Made by a program: the position numbers and the translations under genes. Positions 59,601 through 64,000 of a DNA stretch of 64,000 nt are shown here, one piece after another. The DNA lies in NCBI GenBank assembly GCA_918807975.1, contig OU964925.1:24153608-24217607 (forward strand), written 5' to 3'. The notes beneath the pieces were generated by a model. The model made no database searches. It worked only from the letters and a program-made list of their open reading frames with translations, and was not told where the DNA came from. This stretch comes from Aplidium turbinatum (taxonomy: Eukaryota; Chordata; Ascidiacea; Aplousobranchia; Polyclinidae). The first letter of the stretch is position 1; each line of letters starts with the position of its first letter.

Positions 59601-62600
59601 CGTGGGGCTCATCGTCGGCACTGCAGGGATGATGGGGCTCGGTGTTGGCACTGCAGGGGTGATAGGGCTTGGCGTGGGGGGAGTAATTGCAGGAGTGTTA
59701 GGGCTAGGCGTAGTGTTTTGAATCCGACCTTCGCACTTGTATAACGCGTTGACCTCAGCGTAGTCTGTCTCTGTTAGATGCGTTCGTTGATATTCAACCG
59801 ATTGTCCTAAAAATAAGGACATTAAAAAAAACAAATGAAAATAATATTATATTGATAAAAACGTTGAAGACAGAAATGTAATAGCCAAGAGTGTGTTGCC
59901 ATAGGAAAACGCATAAGGTTGAACATTGTTGTCCGGAATGAAATCGTAAAAGATCAAAATATGTGGAGAAATAATATCGGAAGATGTGGATAAATAGTAT
60001 AGGAAGATGTGGAAAAATGGTATAGGAAGATGCGGAAAAAAGATATACGAAGATGTGGAGAAATGATATAGGATTATGTGGCAAAATGGTATAGGAAGAT
60101 GTTGAGGAATGATATCGGGAGATGTAGATCGTAGAATGATATCGGGAGATGCAAAGGAGTAATATCAGAAGACACCGGCGCCGAGTCCCGGGCGGGCGGG
60201 CCGCGCCCGCCGGACATTTCAGGAATTAAAAAAAAAATTTAATGCAATTTCAAGTCCCAAAATTTCTGTAACCATCTGCCACCGTCTGATACTAGCCTAC
60301 TTACCTTATTCGCAGGGTTTTGTCGCCATATGATAGGCCCTACTAGACCTACTAACTAAGCGATTAGTTTTCGTCAATTATTGCCATTGTTACATTCATG
60401 CAACGTTAAACAACGTTGATTCGCCGTTAAATGAGCAAAAGTGTCCAGCCGCGACGTTTGTCTCCACTCTGCCACTCGTAGCCCAGTGCTATAAATCAAG
60501 TAAATTGCGCAAACCTGTGAGGAACTTCATTTGGGGCAAAAGTCTGACCGCAATTTCCACTGCTTTTACATCGTTTTAACATCGCCAGATGTTAAATCAG
60601 TGAAAAAACTGTAGCATTGTTCTTCAAAGGAGTAATTTTCTCTCAAACGACGTTATCAATGAACTCTGCTGCCAAAATGCTCTATTTTGTCGTCTCAATC
60701 ATCACAGTTGCGTCTGTTGCGTCACTGATATTAAACTGTGCACACGTGTTGGTTTGGCCGGATGAAACCGTTGGTAGTCATGAGTTGCAGTTCAGCTCCT
60801 TCGTTATATAACTGTTCTAATTGTAGATTCAATGTAAGCTCGGTTCAATAGCGCAGTTTATCGCTAGATATTTGCAATGTATAGTAGTAGGAACTAGGAA
60901 GCCTAGATCTTGGACTTTTATGACGTGACAGTATGTGTTCGCACGCCCAGCTATTTTGAAAACTCGGCGCCTATGTCAGAAGATCTGTATGAAATAAAGA
61001 GCGGGTTTGTACAGCCAATAAATTTAAGGGCTGGCCATGCATTTAACACCGATCCGATAGGCCACAGTTACTTGAGGCAAAGACTGAACAAATAACCTTC
61101 AGCGGCAACTTAAGTTACCTGTGAAAAGATTTAAGATCGTTGAACCCGTACTCTCACTAAAAGCGAAACCACTGTTCTGCATGATTGACTCAACATCATA
61201 TTCGGATCTTAAAGGTAATATTCCTTTGGTGGAAAGCTTTTTGAAGTGAAATCTGAACTCTGAAAGCCAGCATCAAAAGAAGTATGTGAGTCGTGATGTT
61301 TATATGATCAACTATATAATATAATAGTTTCAAATATGGTCTACAATGGATTTTTTTCTAATTTAAACCAACGGATAGAGCCTTGATATCAAGTGCGTTT
61401 GTTTTGATGTACTCGCAAAAATATAAAATTAAGCAAGAACACACGATTTGTTCCGACACAAACATTACATGAAGAACAAAACCAAACATTTTCGACTTGA
61501 TAATGGCTCAATGAAGGCCGAAAACGTTAGATTATTTGTTTTTGTGTGTAAACATGTTAAGTCCTTTCCTGCTTACTTCGATACTTTCAAATAATCACGT
61601 AAGAAGTCCCAACATCAGTTACATGTATTATATTTTAAATATTAGTAGACAACATTTTTAGAGGGTGTTTCGCAAGAATTTTTAATATTGAAATGTTAAA
61701 AAAGGCCACAGAATCCAGGCCTTCAATCCCATGGTTCATTGACATAAACGCAGCGACAATAAAGTAGATTTGACAAACTGAGAGAAGACATAATACAAGC
61801 GGCACTGCCTGTCAATCTCATCAAACTCCAAGCCCTCCGCATTAGCACTGCACCTCCAAATCAATCTAAGCTTCAATACGCGTCAATCAACTCACCAGGC
61901 TTTATATTTTCGTAGTCGACTTTGATGCTTAAATCTCGATCCCGGCGGCTTTCTTCGTGAACGAAACCAATCAAATGCAACAACTCGTGAGCAATCACGC
62001 CAGGCTGCTGGCAGCCGCTGCCTACGTTAACTGCTTGCCTGCCTTTCCTCACAACTTGCTTTCCAATTTTAGAGCTTTCAAAGTTGAAAAGAAGTAATTT
62101 AGTTTAATTTTATTGGTATCCTATTAATGTGAGTAAGTTATCAAACTTGTCCGATTGGACTAGCCTACGCTAGAAAAAGAATAAAGAGAACACAAAAGTC
62201 TAAACATCACGCAAGCTCTTGCTCTACTGATGAACTCGACTAAGTCTCGTGCGGTAGGCTACTCATAAATATTTTGATAGCACTAAAGCTTGAGAAGCAA
62301 AAGTTAAACTACGGTAATAAAAGAAACTCACAAACATCCATCCTCCATTGTGAAATAAATGGTTTGACGTTCGGTTGATTTTTCCACAAAGTCAACGCAT
62401 GTTTCCTTACTTATCATCTCGAAGGCACCATCGATTGCTTGCTTCAAATAAGATGCTGCACGTGATATAACTTACAGCGTAAATAATCGTGCTTTTTTTT
62501 AAAGTTTTTTGCAAGCTTAATACGTTACAACTTTTTTTTTTTTTTAATTAAAGTTGCCACGGCCAAGGTTAAAATACTTTAAAAACAATCGACCGAACAA

Positions 62601-62945
62601 ATAGAGTGCCCGTCTGTGAATCGCTAAATTTCAGTTTTTGTAACTTGGGATGATACTAAAGAATTTAAAAGACACTGCGTCTCACTCAGCATTGTGGAAA
62701 TGAGTTGTGGGTAATGATACACGACTGCAACTAGTCTGACAGCCAAAACGTGGCGAGCAACGCATAAACGAATATGAAACCAACAAATCATGTTACTTAC
62801 GACATTCATTGCAAGGTTCGTAGGATATTTTGAAATAGCCATCCTTTCCTTTCCTGCTCCATCTCTTGTACGGATTAGCAACTATGGCGTTGCTTCCGGA
62901 AAATAACGATACTCCACTGTTATCATCTTGCAATAGATCATATGT
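53654..62945 (-). CDS. astacin metalloprotease with TSP1 and FG-GAP repeats, 5' incomplete
   Basis: Secreted zinc protease. Exons (minus): 62945-62801, 62455-62332, 62074-61896, 61223-61119, 59806-59465, 59366-59263, 58502-58369, 57880-57804, 57624-57382, 57068-56960, 54546-54380, 53916-53654. Phases agree throughout; 663 aa plus the missing signal and propeptide. Domains in order: astacin (NAIVANPYKRW; ETCVDFVEK; GCFSKIGKQ; zinc site HELLHLIGFVHEESRRDRD; Met-turn SIMQNS; end ETDYAEVNALYKC), a Thr/Pro-rich mucin-like linker, TSP1 repeats (WAEWGTWEGC; NWEEWGSWKQCSRTCGGG; PQWTSWVEVDECDHTC), then FG-GAP/VCBS-like repeats (FGDFNGDDRADVVC, SADFNGDGFEDLLC, LDVDGDGRTDILC). The Met-turn Tyr that normally follows MH is replaced (MQN). 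The segment before the Met-turn is shorter than usual, so a small exon may be missed. A hAT sits in the intron at 54.8-56.3 kb. Confidence 0.9.
54789..56319 (+). mobile_element. hAT element, GTF2IRD2-like transposase, in metalloprotease intron
   Basis: Ends CAGGGGTGTGCAACGTGCGG and (inverted) CAGGGGTGTGCAACC, perfect 8-bp duplication CCCTAAAA (54781-54788, 56320-56327). The plus strand encodes most of the transposase in pieces: LSRWTIARRIDDLACDISDT, SFAIDESTDQKDTAQ, LSLQSMKGTTTGADIFTELM, IAIFHCIIHQQNLCAKSLKF, ASKMVLFSSTYLCEQFFSKM. Roughly four to five frame changes or stops interrupt it and the N-terminus is deleted, so it is inactive. GGCCCGCGGGCC sits at both edges. Inserted in the penultimate-region intron of the protease, opposite in direction to the gene. 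Confidence 0.92.
56590..56676. repeat. fragment related to the element at 2705
   Basis: Inverted, this reads CAGTGGCGTGGACAGGGAGT then TACTTTTGGACCCGAAATG, matching the left end of the element at 2705. The other end was not found. Confidence 0.45.
58840..59160 (+). repeat. SINE pieces in metalloprotease intron
   Basis: 58840-58900 is a SINE 3' end (AGTTTGAGGATAGAGACCCA); 58985-59150 holds a second, diverged copy of the body (CTGCTCTCCAATAAGCGGCA, then CTCTGTCAGCCTCAGTGACC). Both lie between exons 59366-59263 and 58502-58369. Confidence 0.65.
59950..60172. repeat. minisatellite of ~28-bp units
   Basis: About eight diverged tandem units resembling GGAAGATGTGGAAAAATGAT. It lies in the metalloprotease intron between the Met-turn exon and the mucin-linker exon, and ends where a hAT-like element has inserted. 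Confidence 0.8.
60173..60975. mobile_element. hAT-like element, CATAGGCGCCGAG ends, in metalloprotease intron
   Basis: Left end CACCGGCGCCGAG and (inverted) right end CATAGGCGCCGAG, perfect 8-bp duplication TCAGAAGA (60165-60172, 60976-60983). End sequence is close to the elements at 34488 and 38504, but the interior differs. GC-rich GGGCGGGCGGGCCGCGCCCG follows the left end. Confidence 0.88.
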
Positions 62946-63204
62946 CTAAACCACGCATCATAAAAAAGCACTCTTCATCTTTGCTTTATAAATTCTTAAA
63001 AGGTTAACAAGAAAAGTTCATTCCAGCTGAACAATATTTGATTCTTGTCTTCAAGTAATAAGTTGTAAAACATTACTCAATTACGCTACATTTTGTTTGA
63101 GGATGCAACAAGCTTCAGTTCAACTATAAACATTTTAAAACTTGAAAAACTGCATGCACCCACCAGGGGCCATATCCTTTAACCTCGATGTAAAATATCA
63201 ATAA

Positions 63205-63885
63205 ACATCGTTGATTGAATCTTTATCTTCGGATTGAGAAAGCTTAGTCCTAGCAGTTTCGCATACTTGTATGAACCGGTATGCTTGTATCAACCGGGCA
63301 TGCGTGAAGACTTTGAACCACGGACGCAGGCCCGGTCGCGAAATTTTTTTTCCCACGAGATTTCTGTCTCATTTACATATTTTGGTAAAAGATTGTATTA
63401 AAACCGTGTGAATGCAAATTTTCTCGTTGGCACGGTTGGTTCAGTGGTTTCATCCTCTGCCTAGTGATCGTGAGAACGAGAGTTCGACGCCCGTCGAAGA
63501 CAAACTTTTTTTTACTTTAAATTAATTTTTGCGGTGCACAAGAGCTTTTCAAAAAAAGTAGGGTTAGGGAAAGCTTATATTTTATTATCATTGCAGAATT
63601 TCATTGGCAAATAGTTATTTCGCAATCTGAATCAACCAATCTCTCAAAACACTTTCGGAAAATCTTACTTTTAGAGTGACTAGAATCAATCAGACAGAAA
63701 TCTCGTGGGAAAAAAAATTTCGCGGCCCGGTCACCGAATTGACAGAGTGAAGTTTCGGCTTGTTGGAGTTCTGTGCATCGTTCCATCTTCTGTGTCCAAG
63801 AGCCGAATCAGAATTAAACGATCTTGTGGTTTCTTCAAGCACAAAGTCGGGCGCTTAACCAACTGAGTTATTTATTTATATTCTC
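63205..63885 (-). repeat. tRNA-derived SINE split by a MULE-like element
   Basis: Reverse complement of the reference SINE: tail AATCTTTATCTTCGGATTGA at 63217, body up to GCAGGCCCGGTC (63337), interruption, then CACCGAATTGACAGAGTGAA (63733) and the head-side remnant CGCTTAACCAACTGAGTT. Removing 63338-63732 restores a continuous SINE. Confidence 0.88.
63338..63723. mobile_element. MULE-like MITE with perfect 32-bp terminal repeats
   Basis: The first 32 bp (GCGAAATTTTTTTTCCCACG...) and last 32 bp are exact inverted copies, flanked by the perfect 9-bp duplication GGCCCGGTC (63329-63337, 63724-63732). It is only 386 bp, interrupts a SINE, and shows no decay in the ends, so it is recent. Inside, 63434-63500 resembles a tRNA-like A-box (TGGTTCAGTGG) and B-box (GAGTTCGACGCCC) followed by a T-run. 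No protein. Confidence 0.92.
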
Positions 63886-64000
63886 AGGACTGGTTGCTCA
63901 AACAACCACTCAGTTAGCAAAGGTTGGGATAGATAGGCCAATGTGAACCTTTCAACACTCGAAGAACACACCATCCATTGGCTGCTATGCTTGCATCTAA

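Noticed and set aside
63430-63505. Functional tRNA gene inside the 386-bp element
   Set aside because: A- and B-box-like words are present, but acceptor and T-stems do not pair; kept only as a tRNA-like module.
1-64000. LTR retrotransposon or virus-like elements
   Set aside because: I looked for long terminal direct repeats and typical polymerase or integrase frames and saw none; all recognised reverse transcriptases are LINE type.

Overview
This is a TE-rich, AT-rich animal nuclear window. Its genes are split by GT-AG introns, and it carries tRNA-derived SINEs, LINE fragments and many hAT-type elements with 8-bp target duplications. Nothing is bacterial. The proteins are typical of animals: DDX49, an MSRB3-like reductase, and an astacin with thrombospondin and FG-GAP repeats. 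The intron density and the recurring word TAGGC(C)TA suggest a marine invertebrate, possibly a tunicate. That placement is a guess; no marker in the window settles it.

Four host genes were rebuilt exon by exon, with reading phases that agree across each junction I propose. (1) A minus-strand leucine-rich-repeat gene, 18281 to 10350. (2) A minus-strand MSRB3-like methionine-R-sulfoxide reductase, 31810 to 24215, four exons, 155 aa, with a signal peptide. (3) A plus-strand DEAD-box helicase DDX49, 48427 to 53158, eleven exons, 463 aa. (4) A minus-strand secreted metalloprotease, 62945 to 53654, at least twelve exons: astacin domain, Thr/Pro-rich linker, three TSP1 repeats, and FG-GAP-like repeats. 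Its first exon(s) were not found. DDX49 and the metalloprotease converge with about 500 bp between their stop codons.

Region by region: 1-9.3 kb is intergenic and holds nested hAT elements, an RTE-type LINE fragment and two SINEs. 9.3-15.3 kb holds palindromic minisatellites and a ~570-bp tandem array around the 3' exons of the LRR gene. 15.3-18.3 kb is the LRR gene body. 18.5-23 kb is SINEs and hAT derivatives. 24.2-31.8 kb is the MSRB gene, whose 5.8-kb first intron holds a LINE and a hAT. 32.7-40.8 kb is one pogo/Tigger-like element opened by three direct insertions, two of which contain a further insertion. 41-44.3 kb is two hAT derivatives and a 3' LINE. 45.9-48.2 kb is two foldback or long-TIR elements, the second ending about 200 bp before the DDX49 start. 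48.4-63 kb is DDX49 and the metalloprotease, with a hAT in one intron and another in a second. 63.2-63.9 kb is a SINE split by a 386-bp element with perfect 32-bp terminal repeats and a 9-bp duplication.

The four genes do not form an obvious pathway. The most unusual content is the transposon structure (9-bp-duplication families, concentric palindromes, nested insertions that can be ordered in time) and the astacin/TSP1/FG-GAP protein.
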